Shown here: one piece after another, positions 52,184 through 61,564 of the stretch
How positions within the stretch are numbered: the stretch's first letter is position 1
Layout: each line of letters begins with the position of its first letter
NCBI RefSeq assembly: GCF_001424485.1
Contig: NZ_LMQC01000022.1
Span: forward strand, 1-64,000
Length of the DNA: 64,000 bases
Reading direction: 5' to 3'
Source: Modestobacter sp. Leaf380
Lineage (GTDB): Bacteria; Actinomycetota; Actinomycetes; Mycobacteriales; Geodermatophilaceae
Program-made: the position numbers and the translations under genes
Notes under the pieces: model-generated
Told to the model about the DNA's origin: nothing
What the model saw: only the letters and a program-made list of their open reading frames with translations
The model's database searches: none

Positions 52184-53625
52184 GCGCCGCTGACGTCGCC
52201 GCCTGGCGCGACCCGATCCCGCCGCTGGACTCCCTCGGTGCCGTCCACTTCATCGGCATCGGCGGGGCCGGCATGTCCGGCATCGCCCGGATCCTACTGG
52301 CCCGCGGGCTCACGGTCTCCGGGAGCGACCGCCGGGACACCCCGACGCTGCTCGCGCTGGGCGCCCTGGGTGCCCGCATCGAGGTCGGGCACGCCGCCGA
52401 CCACCTCGGCGACGCCGCCACCGTCGTCGTCTCCACCGCGATCCGCCCGGACAACCCCGAGCTCGCCACCGCCCGGGAGCGGGGTCTGCGGGTGCTGCCG
52501 CGCGCGGTCGCGCTGGCCGCGGTGATGGCCGACCGGCGCAGCGTCGCCGTCGCCGGCACCCACGGCAAGACCTCCACCACCTCGATGCTCACCGTCGCGG
52601 TGCAGGCCTGCGGCGCGGACCCCTCCTTCGCCATCGGCGGGGACCTCAACGAGTCCGGCTCCAACGCCCACTCCGGCACCGGGGACGTCTTCGTCGCCGA
52701 GGCCGACGAGAGCGACCGGTCCTTCCTGCTGCTGGCCCCCTTCGCCGGCATCGTCACCAACGTCGAGGCCGACCACCTGGACAACTACGGCGACCTCGCC
52801 GCGGTCGAGGCGGCCTTCGACACCTTCGTCGGCACCGTGCACCCCGAGGGCTTCCTCGTCGTGTGCGCCGACGACCCCGGTGCGGCCCGGCTGCGCTCGG
52901 TGCCCACCGGCGGCGCGCGCGTGCGCACCTACGGCACCGGCCCCGACGCCGACCTGCGGCTGCGCGACCTCGTCGTCGGCCCGGAGGGCACGAGCTGGAC
53001 CGCGGACCTGGACGGTGTGGAGATCGGCCGGGTGTCCATCCGGCTGCCCGGGGAGCACATGGCCCTCAACAGCGCCGCCGCCCTGCTGGCCGGCCTCGAG
53101 CTGGGCTTCCCGGCGCAGGGCCTGATGGCCGGGCTGGCCCGCTTCGGTGGCGTCCACCGCCGCTTCGAGCTCAAGGGCGTCGCGGCCGGGGTCCGGGTCT
53201 ACGACGACTACGCCCACCACCCCACCGAGGTGTCCGCCCAGCTGAAGGCGGCCCGCGCCGTCGTCGGCGACGGCCGGCTGGTGGTGCTCTTCCAGCCGCA
53301 CCTGTACAGCCGCACCGCGGAGTTCGCCACCGGCTTCGGCGAGGCCCTCGGGCTGGCCGACGAGGTCGTGCTGATGGACGTCTACGGCGCCCGCGAGGAC
53401 CCGGTGCCCGGCGTGACCGGGGCCCTCGTCGCCGACCGGGTCCCGCTCCCGGCCGGGCAGGTCCGCTTCGAGCCCTCCTGGTCCGCGGCCGCGCCGCTGG
53501 TGGCCGGCCTGGCCCGGCCCGGCGACCTGGTGCTCACCATGGGCGCCGGCGACGTCGTCATGGTCGGCCCGGAGATCCTCGCCGCCCTCGCCGCACCGCC
53601 CGGTGGGGACGGGACGCAGCGGTGA
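52180..53625 (+). CDS. murC: UDP-MurNAc:L-Ala ligase
   Basis: 481 aa. [31 protein letters not shown] loop [37 protein letters not shown] and [11 protein letters not shown] form the complete MurC set. It adds the first L-Ala to UDP-MurNAc. It overlaps murG and ftsQ by 4 nt on each side. Confidence 0.95.
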   Translation: MSAADVAAWRDPIPPLDSLGAVHFIGIGGAGMSGIARILLARGLTVSGSDRRDTPTLLALGALGARIEVGHAADHLGDAATVVVSTAIRPDNPELATARERGLRVLPRAVALAAVMADRRSVAVAGTHGKTSTTSMLTVAVQACGADPSFAIGGDLNESGSNAHSGTGDVFVAEADESDRSFLLLAPFAGIVTNVEADHLDNYGDLAAVEAAFDTFVGTVHPEGFLVVCADDPGAARLRSVPTGGARVRTYGTGPDADLRLRDLVVGPEGTSWTADLDGVEIGRVSIRLPGEHMALNSAAALLAGLELGFPAQGLMAGLARFGGVHRRFELKGVAAGVRVYDDYAHHPTEVSAQLKAARAVVGDGRLVVLFQPHLYSRTAEFATGFGEALGLADEVVLMDVYGAREDPVPGVTGALVADRVPLPAGQVRFEPSWSAAAPLVAGLARPGDLVLTMGAGDVVMVGPEILAALAAPPGGDGTQR

Positions 53626-54416
53626 ACCGGACGGGGAGCACCACCCGGGACCGCACCCGCGGCGCCCGGCGCGGTGCCTCCCCGGCCCGGTCCGGGGTCA
53701 CCCGCATCCGACCGGCGCGACGGCTGGACCGCAGGCAGCGGCGGCTGCTGGTCGCCGGGTCGGTCCTGGTGCTGGTCGCCGTCGCCGCCTGGGTGGTGCT
53801 GGCCAGCCCGCTGCTCGCCGTCCGCACCGTGCAGGTCGACGGTGCGACCACGCTGTCCGCCGACCAGGTCCGCGAGGTCGCCGGGGTCGCCCTGGGCACC
53901 CCGCTGGTGCGGGTCGACACCGGGTCCGCCGCGGCCCGGGTGGCCGGCCTGCCCCAGGTGGCCGACGCCGAGGTGAGCCGCGGCTGGCCGGACCGGGTGG
54001 TGGTGACGCTGCGCGAGCGGGTGGCGGTGGCCGTGGTCGACCAGGCGGGCACCCGTTCGCTCGTCGACGCCGGCGGCACCCTCTTCGACACCATCACCGG
54101 CGACCCACCGGCCGGGGTGGTGCCGGTGCAGGTCACCGACCCCGGACCGGACGACGCGGCCACCAGGGCGGCGCTGGCGGCGCTGGTGTCCCTGCCGGGC
54201 AGTGTCCGCGGGCAGCTCGCCTCGGTCGCCGCCGGGACGCCCGACGACGTGACGCTGACCCTCGCCGACGGCACCAGCGTCCTGTGGGGGAGCGCCGAGC
54301 GGGCCGAGCGCAAGGCGGAGGTGCTCACCGCGCTGCTGGACCAGCTGGCCGCCGGCACCCTGGAGCCCGCCGCCCAGATCGACGTCAGCTCACCCGAGGC
54401 CGTCGTCCTGCGCTGA
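53622..54416 (+). CDS. ftsQ: Cell division protein FtsQ
   Basis: 264 aa. Arg-rich cytoplasmic tail, one membrane helix (RLLVAGSVLVLVAVAAWVVLA, about residues 44-64), then the POTRA domain (VRTVQVDGATTLSADQVREVAGVALGTPLVRVD) and the FtsQ beta domain (VVVTLRERVAVAVVD). It links FtsL/DivIC with the septal synthases. GTG at 53622 overlaps the murC stop. Confidence 0.92.
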   Translation: MNRTGSTTRDRTRGARRGASPARSGVTRIRPARRLDRRQRRLLVAGSVLVLVAVAAWVVLASPLLAVRTVQVDGATTLSADQVREVAGVALGTPLVRVDTGSAAARVAGLPQVADAEVSRGWPDRVVVTLRERVAVAVVDQAGTRSLVDAGGTLFDTITGDPPAGVVPVQVTDPGPDDAATRAALAALVSLPGSVRGQLASVAAGTPDDVTLTLADGTSVLWGSAERAERKAEVLTALLDQLAAGTLEPAAQIDVSSPEAVVLR

Positions 54417-54446
54417 GTCGTCCTGTGGTGGGTCGTCCTGTGGTGG
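54417..54446. repeat. 15-bp tandem duplication after ftsQ
   Basis: GTCGTCCTGTGGTGG occurs twice head to tail right after the ftsQ stop, followed by two decayed GTCGCC-type copies. It lies in the 88-nt gap before the AhpD-like gene. Confidence 0.85.
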
Positions 54447-54504
54447 GTCGCCGTGCACAGAGTCGCCCTGCGCGGGGGCGCCCGGCGGGTGCAGGGTGGC
54501 GGGC

Positions 54505-55092
54505 ATGACCGCAGCCGACCCGATCAGCCGCTTCCCGGTGCCCGCCCGCGCCGACCTGCCCGCGGACCTGCGCGAGCGCTTGGACACCGTGGAGGAGAAG
54601 TCCGGCTTCCTGCCCAACGTCTTCGCCGCGCTCTCGCACCGCCCCGAGGAGGCGCGCGCGTTCTTCGCGATGCACGACGCGCTGATGGACAAGGACACCC
54701 CGGGCCTGTCCAAGGCCGACCGGGAGGTCGTCGTGGTCGCCACCAGCGCGGCCAACGACTGCCTGTACTGCGTGGTCGCCCACGGGGCGATCGCCCGGGT
54801 CCGCGCCCGGGACCCGTACCTGGCCGACCAGGTGGCGGTGGACTGGCGCAAGGCCCCGGTGGACCCCCGGATGCACGCCGTCCTCGACGTCGCGGTGCGA
54901 CTGGCGGTCTCACCGGTGGAGGTGACCGCGGCGGACCTGGACCGGCTCCGGGGCCACGGCCTCAGCGAGGACGACGTCTGGGACGTCGGGATGATCGTGT
55001 CCTTCTTCGCGCTGTCCAACCGGTTGGCGCACTGGGCCGCCATCCCGCCCAACCCCGAGTTCTTCCTCATGGGACGGGTCCCGCGGGCCTGA
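54505..55092 (+). CDS. AhpD-like peroxidase-related protein between ftsQ and ftsZ
   Basis: 195 aa. EEKSGFLPNVFAALSHRPE, then the redox pair CLYC in SAANDCLYCVVAHGAIAR (Cys-x-x-Cys with nearby His), and FALSNRLAHWAAIPPNPEFFLMGR place it in the peroxidase-related branch of the AhpD/carboxymuconolactone decarboxylase family. It is thought to reduce peroxides. ATG at 54505 is preferred to GTG at 54496. It breaks the usual ftsQ-ftsZ adjacency and has its own terminator-like hairpin, so it looks like a later insertion. Confidence 0.88.
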   Translation: MTAADPISRFPVPARADLPADLRERLDTVEEKSGFLPNVFAALSHRPEEARAFFAMHDALMDKDTPGLSKADREVVVVATSAANDCLYCVVAHGAIARVRARDPYLADQVAVDWRKAPVDPRMHAVLDVAVRLAVSPVEVTAADLDRLRGHGLSEDDVWDVGMIVSFFALSNRLAHWAAIPPNPEFFLMGRVPRA

Positions 55093-55106
55093 GGAGACCG
55101 ATCCGG

Positions 55107-55131
55107 GCCCGGGTCGACGACACGCCCGGGC
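55107..55131 (+). terminator. Terminator-like hairpin before ftsZ
   Basis: 7-bp perfect stem GCCCGGG / CCCGGGC with an 11-nt loop, 15 nt past the AhpD-like stop, with a T run (55146-55150) a short way downstream. Confidence 0.45.
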
Positions 55132-55211
55132 GCCGAGCGGAGGTCTTTTTCTGGGGACGGCCCGCCGGGGCGGGCTCGACACCGGGATGAGACGCTGGGA
55201 GGGCGGGTCGT

Positions 55212-55231
55212 CACCAGCCGTGAGGCTGGTG
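55212..55231 (+). other. ftsZ upstream hairpin
   Basis: 8-bp perfect stem CACCAGCC / GGCTGGTG with GTGA loop; outer GGTC/GACC pairing extends it after a small internal loop. It lies in the 307-nt ftsZ upstream region. Its role is unknown. Confidence 0.4.
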
Positions 55232-55354
55232 TGACCGACGGGTCTGCAGAGACCGGTGAGGTCGACGTCCGTCGACACGCCACGCCGGGAGCAGGTGCCG
55301 GCAGGGGGCAGACTGCAGACCAACCGCCGGGCCAGCGACCGGCGGACAGACAAC

Positions 55355-55360
55355 CATAAT
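55355..55360 (+). promoter_or_regulatory. Candidate -10 box of ftsZ (CATAAT)
   Basis: CATAAT lies in the most AT-rich 20 nt of the region (CAACCATAATGCTTAACC), 39 nt before the ftsZ ATG. No good -35 is seen. A dedicated ftsZ promoter is expected here because of the 307-nt gap. Confidence 0.5.
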
Positions 55361-55399
55361 GCTTAACCTGAGGATGAGGGTCCAGTTGGGGAGCGCAGC

Positions 55400-56665
55400 A
55401 TGACACCTCCGCACAACTACCTCGCGGTCATCAAGGTCGTCGGCATCGGCGGCGGCGGGGTGAACGCGGTCAACCGCATGATTGAGGTCGGCCTCAAGGG
55501 GGTCGAGTTCATCGCGATCAACACCGACGCACAGGCACTGCTGATGAGCGACGCCGACGTCAAGCTCGACGTCGGCCGTGAGCTCACCCGCGGCCTGGGC
55601 GCCGGTGCGCAGCCCGACGTCGGGCGACAGGCCGCCGAGGACCACCGCGAGGAGATCGAAGAGGTGCTCAAGGGCGCCGACATGGTCTTCGTGACGGCCG
55701 GCGAGGGTGGTGGCACCGGTACCGGTGGCGCGCCCGTCGTGGCCTCGATCGCCCGCAAGCTCGGCGCGCTCACCATCGGCGTGGTCACCCGCCCGTTCTC
55801 CTTCGAGGGGAAGCGGAGGGCCGTCCAGGCCGAGTCGGGGATCGACGAGCTCCGCAACGAGTGCGACACGCTCATCGTGATCCCCAACGACCGGCTGCTG
55901 CAGCTCGGCGACCGGAACGTGTCCGTCATGGACGCCTTCCGCACCGCCGACCAGGTGCTGCTGTCCGGTGTCCAGGGCATCACCGACCTGATCACCACGC
56001 CCGGCCTGATCAACCTGGACTTCGCCGACGTCAAGTCGGTCATGTCCGGTGCGGGCTCGGCGCTGATGGGCATCGGCAGCGCCCGCGGGGACAACCGCGC
56101 GCTGCTGGCCGCCGAGCAGGCGATCGCCTCACCGCTGCTGGAGGCCTCGATGGAGGGCGCCCACGGCGTCCTGCTGTCGATCTCCGGCGGGTCGGACCTC
56201 GGCCTGTTCGAGATCAACGAGGCCGCCTCGCTGGTCTCCGACGCCGCGCACGCCGACGCCAACATCATCTTCGGCGCCGTCATCGACGACGCCCTGGGTG
56301 ACGAGGTCCGGGTGACCGTCATCGCCGCCGGCTTCGACGGCGGCAAGCCCAGCGGTACTGCCCGCAAGGACGCCCAGCCGACCCACCAGCAGGCGCCGGC
56401 CACGCAGAACCTGCCGGTCACCCCGCAGCGCCCGTCGCAGCCCGCGCCCCAGCAGACCGGCGAGCGGCTGGTCTCCCAGCCGCGCACCGGCTCGCAGGCC
56501 GCGCAGTCCTCGACGCCGCGACACGGCCAGTCGGCCCAGGGTGGTGGCATCACGGTGCCGCCGCTGCCGCCGATCCCGGGTCCGGTCTCCGGCCAGCGTC
56601 GTCCGCTGGCCTCGGAGGACTTCGAGGAGGAACTCGACATCCCCGAGTTCCTGCGGAGCCAGTGA
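55400..56665 (+). CDS. ftsZ: Cell division GTPase FtsZ
   Basis: 421 aa. [15 protein letters not shown], the tubulin signature GGGTGTG (103-109), [18 protein letters not shown] (T7 loop with catalytic Asp), and the C-terminal peptide DIPEFLRSQ that binds SepF and other partners. A Gln/Pro-rich linker of about 80 residues separates core and tail. It polymerises into the Z ring. ATG at 55400. Confidence 0.97.
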   Translation: MTPPHNYLAVIKVVGIGGGGVNAVNRMIEVGLKGVEFIAINTDAQALLMSDADVKLDVGRELTRGLGAGAQPDVGRQAAEDHREEIEEVLKGADMVFVTAGEGGGTGTGGAPVVASIARKLGALTIGVVTRPFSFEGKRRAVQAESGIDELRNECDTLIVIPNDRLLQLGDRNVSVMDAFRTADQVLLSGVQGITDLITTPGLINLDFADVKSVMSGAGSALMGIGSARGDNRALLAAEQAIASPLLEASMEGAHGVLLSISGGSDLGLFEINEAASLVSDAAHADANIIFGAVIDDALGDEVRVTVIAAGFDGGKPSGTARKDAQPTHQQAPATQNLPVTPQRPSQPAPQQTGERLVSQPRTGSQAAQSSTPRHGQSAQGGGITVPPLPPIPGPVSGQRRPLASEDFEEELDIPEFLRSQ

Positions 56666-56669
56666 GGCG

Positions 56670-57419
56670 TTGAGCCCCATCGAACCGGCCGTCCCACCGA
56701 CCCGGTCCACCGCCCGTCCCCGACGGGTGGTGACCGACCGGCGGGGCGGCCGTTCGTCGTCCCCGTACCACCACTTCAACCTCGGTGACCACGTCGGCGA
56801 CGACCCGGCCGATGTGGCCGCCAACCGGGAGCGGCTGGCCCGCGAGCTGCGGGTCGAGGTGTCCTCGCTGGTCTGGATGCGCCAGGTGCACGGCACCGAG
56901 GTGCACGTGGTCACCGGACCGCAGACCGGTCCGCCACCCGAGGCCGACGCCCTGGTCACCGCCACCCCCGGTCTGGTGCTGTGCGTGCTGGTGGCCGACT
57001 GCGTGCCGGTGCTGCTGGCCGACCCGGTGGCCGGTGTCGTCGCCGCGGTGCACGCCGGTCGCGAGGGACTGCGCCAGGGGGTGGTGACCGCCGCGCTGGA
57101 CGCCATGGTCGGCCTCGGCGCCCGGGCCGGCGACGTGCAGGCGCTGCTGGGGCCGGCCGTCTGCGGCCTGGACTACGAGGTGCCGCGCGCGATGCAGGTC
57201 GAGGTCGCCCGGGTCGCCCCCGACGCCGCCGTCCGCAGCCGGACGGGCACGCCCGCGCTGGACCTCCGCGCCGGGGTGACCCAGGTGCTCCGCGGTGCCG
57301 GGGTCGGCCAGGTCGTGCAGGACCCGCGCTGCACCGTGGAGGACCGGGTGCTCTTCAGTCACCGCCGGGACGGCGTCACCGGCCGGCAGGCGGGTGTGGC
57401 GTGGCTGGACCCGAACTGA
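56670..57419 (+). CDS. pgeF: YfiH/PgeF-family polyphenol oxidase-like protein
   Basis: 249 aa from TTG at 56670, only 4 nt after the ftsZ stop; GTG at 56727 or 56730 are alternatives. The metal and active-site residues are in QVHGTEVHVV (His), VLVADCVPVLLADP (Cys) and AAVHAGREGLRQGVV (His). In other bacteria the family edits peptidoglycan precursors carrying wrong amino acids or acts as a purine nucleoside enzyme. It is a normal neighbour of ftsZ in actinobacteria. It overlaps yggS by 19 nt. Confidence 0.9.
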   Translation: MSPIEPAVPPTRSTARPRRVVTDRRGGRSSSPYHHFNLGDHVGDDPADVAANRERLARELRVEVSSLVWMRQVHGTEVHVVTGPQTGPPPEADALVTATPGLVLCVLVADCVPVLLADPVAGVVAAVHAGREGLRQGVVTAALDAMVGLGARAGDVQALLGPAVCGLDYEVPRAMQVEVARVAPDAAVRSRTGTPALDLRAGVTQVLRGAGVGQVVQDPRCTVEDRVLFSHRRDGVTGRQAGVAWLDPN

Positions 57420-58129
57420 CCCCCGACCGGCTGGCCCAGGCGCTGGAAGCCGTGCGCCGGCGCGTCGAGGACGCCGTGGCCGCTGCCGGGCGCGAGCCCG
57501 GGAGCGTCGCCCTGCTGGCGGTCAGCAAGACCTGGCCGGCCGCCGACGTCGCCGCGCTCGCCGCCCTCGGGCAGCGCGACTTCGCGGAGAACAAGGTGCA
57601 GGAGCTGGTCGGCAAGGCCGAGGAGCTCGCGGCACTGGAGCTGCGCTGGCACCTGGTCGGCCAGCTGCAGCGCAACAAGGCCACCGCGGTGGTCGGGGTG
57701 GGTGCCGTCGTCGAGTCGGTGGACCGGGCCTCGCTCGTCGAGCGGCTGGCCGGGGTGTCCGAGCGCGCCGGTGTGGTCACCGACGTCTTCGTCCAGGTCG
57801 ACCTCGGCGGTCCGCAGGGCCGGGAGGCCGCACGTGGGGGAGCGCTGCCCGAACACGTGCCGGAGCTGGCCGACACGGTCGCCGAGCACCCCGCGCTGCG
57901 ACTGTGCGGCCTGATGGCCGTCGCTCCCCGTGAGGGCGCCCCGCGGCCGGCGTTCGAGCGGCTGGCAGACGTGGCCGCGCGGGTCCGCAGTGACCACCCG
58001 GGCGCCCGGGAGCTCTCCGCCGGCATGAGCGCGGACCTGGAGGACGCGGTCGCCGCGGGTGCCACGGTCGTGCGTGTCGGAACCGCGCTCTTCGGCAGCC
58101 GGCCCCTAGCCTCCGGTGCAGGACCGTGA
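57401..58129 (+). CDS. YggS-family PLP homeostasis protein
   Basis: 242 aa. The PLP Lys is in [20 protein letters not shown], and [28 protein letters not shown] and [30 protein letters not shown] complete the single-domain TIM-barrel family. It binds and balances pyridoxal phosphate. GTG at 57401 is inside the end of pgeF. Confidence 0.94.
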   Translation: MAGPELTPDRLAQALEAVRRRVEDAVAAAGREPGSVALLAVSKTWPAADVAALAALGQRDFAENKVQELVGKAEELAALELRWHLVGQLQRNKATAVVGVGAVVESVDRASLVERLAGVSERAGVVTDVFVQVDLGGPQGREAARGGALPEHVPELADTVAEHPALRLCGLMAVAPREGAPRPAFERLADVAARVRSDHPGARELSAGMSADLEDAVAAGATVVRVGTALFGSRPLASGAGP

Positions 58130-58217
58130 GACCACCAGTCACACGAGCACCATCAGTCACACGTTGAGTCACAGGCCAGACACCACGGGTCACGACCACA
58201 GGAGAGGGGGCCTTCCG

Positions 58218-58937
58218 ATGGCCGGAGCCATGCGCAAGATGGGCATCTACCTCGGGCTCGTCGAGGACGACGACGCCCGCACCGCGTACGGCCGCTACGA
58301 CGCGCGCCAGTCCGGGTACGACGACGACGCCCGCGACGAGCGCCGCAGCGGCGACCGACGTGACCGCTACGGGTACGACGACGCGTACGCCGAGCCCGAG
58401 TACCCCTCGACCGAGTTCTCCGAGGAGGTCCCGGTGGAGGAGCTGGCGGTGTCCGAGCCCGCTCCGGTGCTCCCGCGTCGCACCAGCGCGCGCCGGCTGG
58501 ACCTGGCCCCCGCGACCGGCCTGGGTTCCCCCTCGGCCCCCCGGATCGGCAGCGCGGTGGCCTCCGGCCCGGTCGCGGCCACCGCGGTCAGCGTCGCCGT
58601 CCGGGAGCCCGTGGTGGCTGCCCAGCAGGCCCCCGCGCAGGCCCCGCCGGCGGCGAAGCCCTACCGGATCACCACGCTGCACCCGCGTACCTACAACGAG
58701 GCGCGGACCATCGGCGAGCGCTTCCGGGACGGCCAGCCGGTGATCATGAACCTCACCGAGATGGACGACCAGGACGCCAAGCGCCTGGTCGACTTCGCCG
58801 CCGGTCTGTCCTTCGGGCTGCACGGTAGTATCGAACGAGTCACGGCCAAGGTCTTCCTGCTCTCCCCGCGGGGGACCGACGTGACGGCTGAGGACAAGGC
58901 CCGCATCCGCGAGGTCGGGTTCTTCAACCAGTCCTGA
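58218..58937 (+). CDS. sepF: Cell division protein SepF
   Basis: 239 aa. N-terminal membrane-binding helix [19 protein letters not shown], an Asp/Arg/Tyr-rich linker, and the C-terminal SepF core ([53 protein letters not shown]). It tethers FtsZ to the membrane, replacing FtsA and ZipA in actinobacteria. ATG at 58218 has GGAGAGGGGG upstream. The 88-nt gap before it has short GTCACA(C/G) direct repeats. Confidence 0.95.
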   Translation: MAGAMRKMGIYLGLVEDDDARTAYGRYDARQSGYDDDARDERRSGDRRDRYGYDDAYAEPEYPSTEFSEEVPVEELAVSEPAPVLPRRTSARRLDLAPATGLGSPSAPRIGSAVASGPVAATAVSVAVREPVVAAQQAPAQAPPAAKPYRITTLHPRTYNEARTIGERFRDGQPVIMNLTEMDDQDAKRLVDFAAGLSFGLHGSIERVTAKVFLLSPRGTDVTAEDKARIREVGFFNQS

Positions 58938-58994
58938 CCACCGGTGGGGCCCGTGCAGACCAGCGCGAGCCCCGACCCCTGATGAGCGAGGACC

Positions 58995-59294
58995 GTGTCC
59001 CTTCTCCTGCAGATCGTGTCGTCGGTCCTGCTCGTCTTCCTGATCCTGCTGTTCGCCCGCTTCGTGGTCGACTGGGTGATGGTCCTGGCCCGCAGGTGGC
59101 GTCCCTCCGGGGTCGTCGCAGCCGGCTTGGAGGTCGTCTACGCGACCACGGACCCGCCCCTGAAGGCGGTCCGCAAGGTCATCCCGCCGCTGAACCTGGG
59201 CGGCATCCGGCTGGACCTCGGGTTTATGGTGCTCCTGATCGCCGTGGTGATCCTGCGGAACATCGTGAGCTCGCTGGCCGTGACCGCCGCGTGA
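58995..59294 (+). CDS. YggT family membrane protein
   Basis: 99 aa with two hydrophobic helices (about residues 5-28 and 74-95) joined by the conserved loop VYATTDPPLKAVRKVIPPLNLGGIRLDLG. Its role is unclear; it sits next to sepF in most actinobacterial clusters. GTG at 58995. Confidence 0.92.
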   Translation: MSLLLQIVSSVLLVFLILLFARFVVDWVMVLARRWRPSGVVAAGLEVVYATTDPPLKAVRKVIPPLNLGGIRLDLGFMVLLIAVVILRNIVSSLAVTAA

Positions 59295-59391
59295 TCAGCT
59301 CTCTGTCCAGAGGGCGCTCCCGTCGGACGCGGCTGGACCGCCGCCCGTCTGACTGCGCCCTCGTTCCATCCGTCCGACCCGAGGTGACCTG

Positions 59392-60117
59392 ATGCCACTC
59401 ACGCCCGCCGACGTGCACAACGTCGTCTTCAAGAAGCCGCCGATCGGCAAGCGTGGCTACGACGAGGACGAGGTCGACGCCTTCCTCGACGTGGTCGAGG
59501 CCGAGCTCGCCCGGCTGATCGAGGAGAACAACGAGCTCCGTAGCAACGGCGGGGGTGCCAAGACCGAGGAGCGTCCGGTCGAGCGCCCCGAGCCGGTGCA
59601 GACCCCGCCGCCCCCGCCGCCGGCCGCCGCGCCCTCTCGCGAGGACGACGGTGTGCGCGCCTCCCGGATGCTGACCCTGGCGACCGAGACGGCCGACCGG
59701 TACGTCAACGAGGCCAAGCAGCAGGCCGACCAGCTGGTGGGCAGCGCGAAGACCAACAGCGACCGGATGCTGTCCGAGGCCCGCGCCAAGAGCGAGCAGC
59801 AGCTCGCCGAGGCCAAGCAGCGCGCCGACTCGATGGTGGGCGACGCCCGCACCCGGGCCGACACGATGGAGCGCGAGGCGCGTGCCAAGGCCACCGCCCT
59901 GGACCAGGAGGCGGAGCGCAAGCACGTCGAGGTCATGGGGTCGCTGGAGGAGAAGCGCAGCAGCCTGGAGCGCAAGATCGAGGAGTTGCGCACCTTCGAG
60001 CGCGAGTACCGCACCCGCCTGCGGTCCTACCTCGAGTCCCACCTGCGCGACCTGGACAGCCGCGGTTCGGCCGAGCCGGCCGCGAACGCCCGGCAGAACC
60101 AGCACGCCGGGGCCTGA
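59392..60117 (+). CDS. wag31: Polar growth protein DivIVA/Wag31
   Basis: 241 aa. The N-terminal DivIVA domain [33 protein letters not shown] binds curved membrane. A Pro-rich linker ([12 protein letters not shown]) and a long coiled coil (residues about 95-220) follow. It marks cell poles and directs tip growth. ATG at 59392 has GAGGTGA upstream. A strong terminator follows, closing the dcw cluster. Confidence 0.95.
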   Translation: MPLTPADVHNVVFKKPPIGKRGYDEDEVDAFLDVVEAELARLIEENNELRSNGGGAKTEERPVERPEPVQTPPPPPPAAAPSREDDGVRASRMLTLATETADRYVNEAKQQADQLVGSAKTNSDRMLSEARAKSEQQLAEAKQRADSMVGDARTRADTMEREARAKATALDQEAERKHVEVMGSLEEKRSSLERKIEELRTFEREYRTRLRSYLESHLRDLDSRGSAEPAANARQNQHAGA

Positions 60118-60131
60118 CCCCCGAGCACGAC

Positions 60132-60169
60132 CAGAGCCCCCGCGGACCCCACGGTCCGCGGGGGCTCTG
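60132..60169 (+). terminator. Terminator at the end of the dcw cluster
   Basis: 17-bp perfect stem (arms 60132-60148 and 60153-60169) with loop CCAC, 15 nt after the wag31 stop, followed by TCGTTCC. Confidence 0.88.
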
Positions 60170-60190
60170 TCGTTCCCCCGGCGCCTCCTC

Positions 60191-60260
60191 GATCATCGTC
60201 ACACGGCTGTCCGCCACGCCGTCGTGCCGGCGTGGTGGACGACCACGGGACGATGATCAA
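60191..60260. repeat. 70-nt imperfect palindrome with GATCATCGTC ends
   Basis: Outer arms GATCATCGTC and GACGATGATC are perfect; inner parts (CCGCCACGCC against GGCGTGGTGG and others) pair with mismatches, about 23 of 30 positions in all. It lies alone between the wag31 terminator and the next gene. It may be a dispersed palindromic element. Confidence 0.6.
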
Positions 60261-60301
60261 CTGGAGGCCCGTTCTCGGGGCGAGGTCGCTGCGGCGGCGG
60301 T

Positions 60302-60307
60302 TAGGCT
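60302..60307 (+). promoter_or_regulatory. -10 box TAGGCT, leaderless layout
   Basis: TAGGCT ends 6 nt before the ATG at 60314, the same arrangement as at 23534. Confidence 0.5.
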
Positions 60308-60313
60308 GCGCGG

Positions 60314-61498
60314 ATGATCGTCCTGGCAGCGTTGCTGGTCCTGGTCGCGGTGGCGCTGCTCGTCGGTGGGCTGGGCAACGGGGACACCGGCATGCTGTGG
60401 GCCTCGGTCGGGGTCAGCGGACTGGCCGCCGTGGTGCTGGTCGTGCAGACCCTGCAGCGGAGCCGGGCGGCTGCCGCGCGGGCCGGGTCGTCGTCCTCGG
60501 CTGCACAGGAGCCCGTGGGTGGTGCGGCGGCCACAGCGACCGGACGACCTCCCGCGCCCGCGGCTGATGCGGGCGCCTCGGCGAGCGCCGGGGTGGGGTC
60601 GGCGCCAGAGACGAGCGAGGCTGCCACACCGGTTCCGCCGGTCGCGGTCCCGGCCGCCGTCCCCGTGGCCACTGCGGATCTGAACCCCTCCACGGCGGGG
60701 GAGCCTGCGGGTGCGACGTCCATGACCCCGGAGGCGGGGGAGACCCAGCGCCCCGCGATGACCCCGCCGGCGCCGGCTGACGAGGTGCCGGCACCGGCTG
60801 ACCTGGTGCCCGCCCCGGCTGACGAGATGTCTGCACCGGCTGACCTGGTGCCCGCCCCGGCTGGCGAGGTGTCCGCACCGGCTGACCTGGTGCCCGCCCC
60901 GGCTGACGAGATGTCTGCACCGGCTGGCGAGGTGTCCGCACCGGCGGCCCCGCCGGCTGCGACGGACGCACGGCCTGACGCGGCGCTCGAACCGGCGGCC
61001 CCGCCCGCTGCCGCGGACGTACCGGAGACCGGTGCCGCCGCCCCATCAGCAGACGGCGGCTCCCCGGGGTCGACGGCCGTGTCCCCGGCGACCGTGGACC
61101 AGCCGGTGGCCGCTGCGCCGGCGGTCGTCACGGGATCCGCAGTCGGGAGCGCGACGTCCCCCGGTGGCTCCACCGTGGCCGCCGTCCCGGTGGGGTCGCA
61201 CTCGGCCCGTCCGGTGGGTGCCGGCGGGCCTGGACCGTCCGACGACGGGGAGCCGCCGGAGGAGGAGGTCGAGGTCACCGACCTGCTCATCGTGCTGGAC
61301 CTGACCGACGAGGTGGTCGTGGTCGACGAGCGCCCCCGCTACCACCTGGCCGGCTGCTCCCAGAACGCCGGCCAGGAGGAGATCCCGCTCCCGCTGGACG
61401 AGGCCCGCGAGGACGGCTTCACCGCCTGCGGCGTCTGCGAGCCCGACCGGCACCTCGCCGAGCGCGAGCGCACCCGCCGCGCCACCGCCCGAGGCTGA
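60314..61498 (+). CDS. Membrane protein with Ala/Pro repeats and C-terminal Cys/His module
   Basis: 394 aa. Two N-terminal hydrophobic helices (residues 2-22 and 29-47), a disordered middle of about 240 residues with repeats of the kind PAPADE(V/M) and SAPADLV, and a compact C-terminal domain. That domain has LLIVLDLTDEVVVVDERPRYHLAGC then FTACGVCEPDR. The His and three Cys look like a zinc site. Only the C-terminal domain looks conserved. The function is unknown. It lies between wag31 and ileS. Confidence 0.8.
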   Translation: MIVLAALLVLVAVALLVGGLGNGDTGMLWASVGVSGLAAVVLVVQTLQRSRAAAARAGSSSSAAQEPVGGAAATATGRPPAPAADAGASASAGVGSAPETSEAATPVPPVAVPAAVPVATADLNPSTAGEPAGATSMTPEAGETQRPAMTPPAPADEVPAPADLVPAPADEMSAPADLVPAPAGEVSAPADLVPAPADEMSAPAGEVSAPAAPPAATDARPDAALEPAAPPAAADVPETGAAAPSADGGSPGSTAVSPATVDQPVAAAPAVVTGSAVGSATSPGGSTVAAVPVGSHSARPVGAGGPGPSDDGEPPEEEVEVTDLLIVLDLTDEVVVVDERPRYHLAGCSQNAGQEEIPLPLDEAREDGFTACGVCEPDRHLAERERTRRATARG

Positions 61499-61564
61499 CC
61501 CCGCGCCGCAGCTTTCTCGCGCAGTGCCGCCCACCCCGCCACACGCCCCGCCACACGCCCTCCG

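Noticed and set aside
55141-55180. Rho-independent terminator made of the T run and the GCCCGCC/GGCGGGC hairpin
   Set aside because: The T run lies upstream of that hairpin on the plus strand and gives A, not U, on the minus strand, so the order is wrong for termination.
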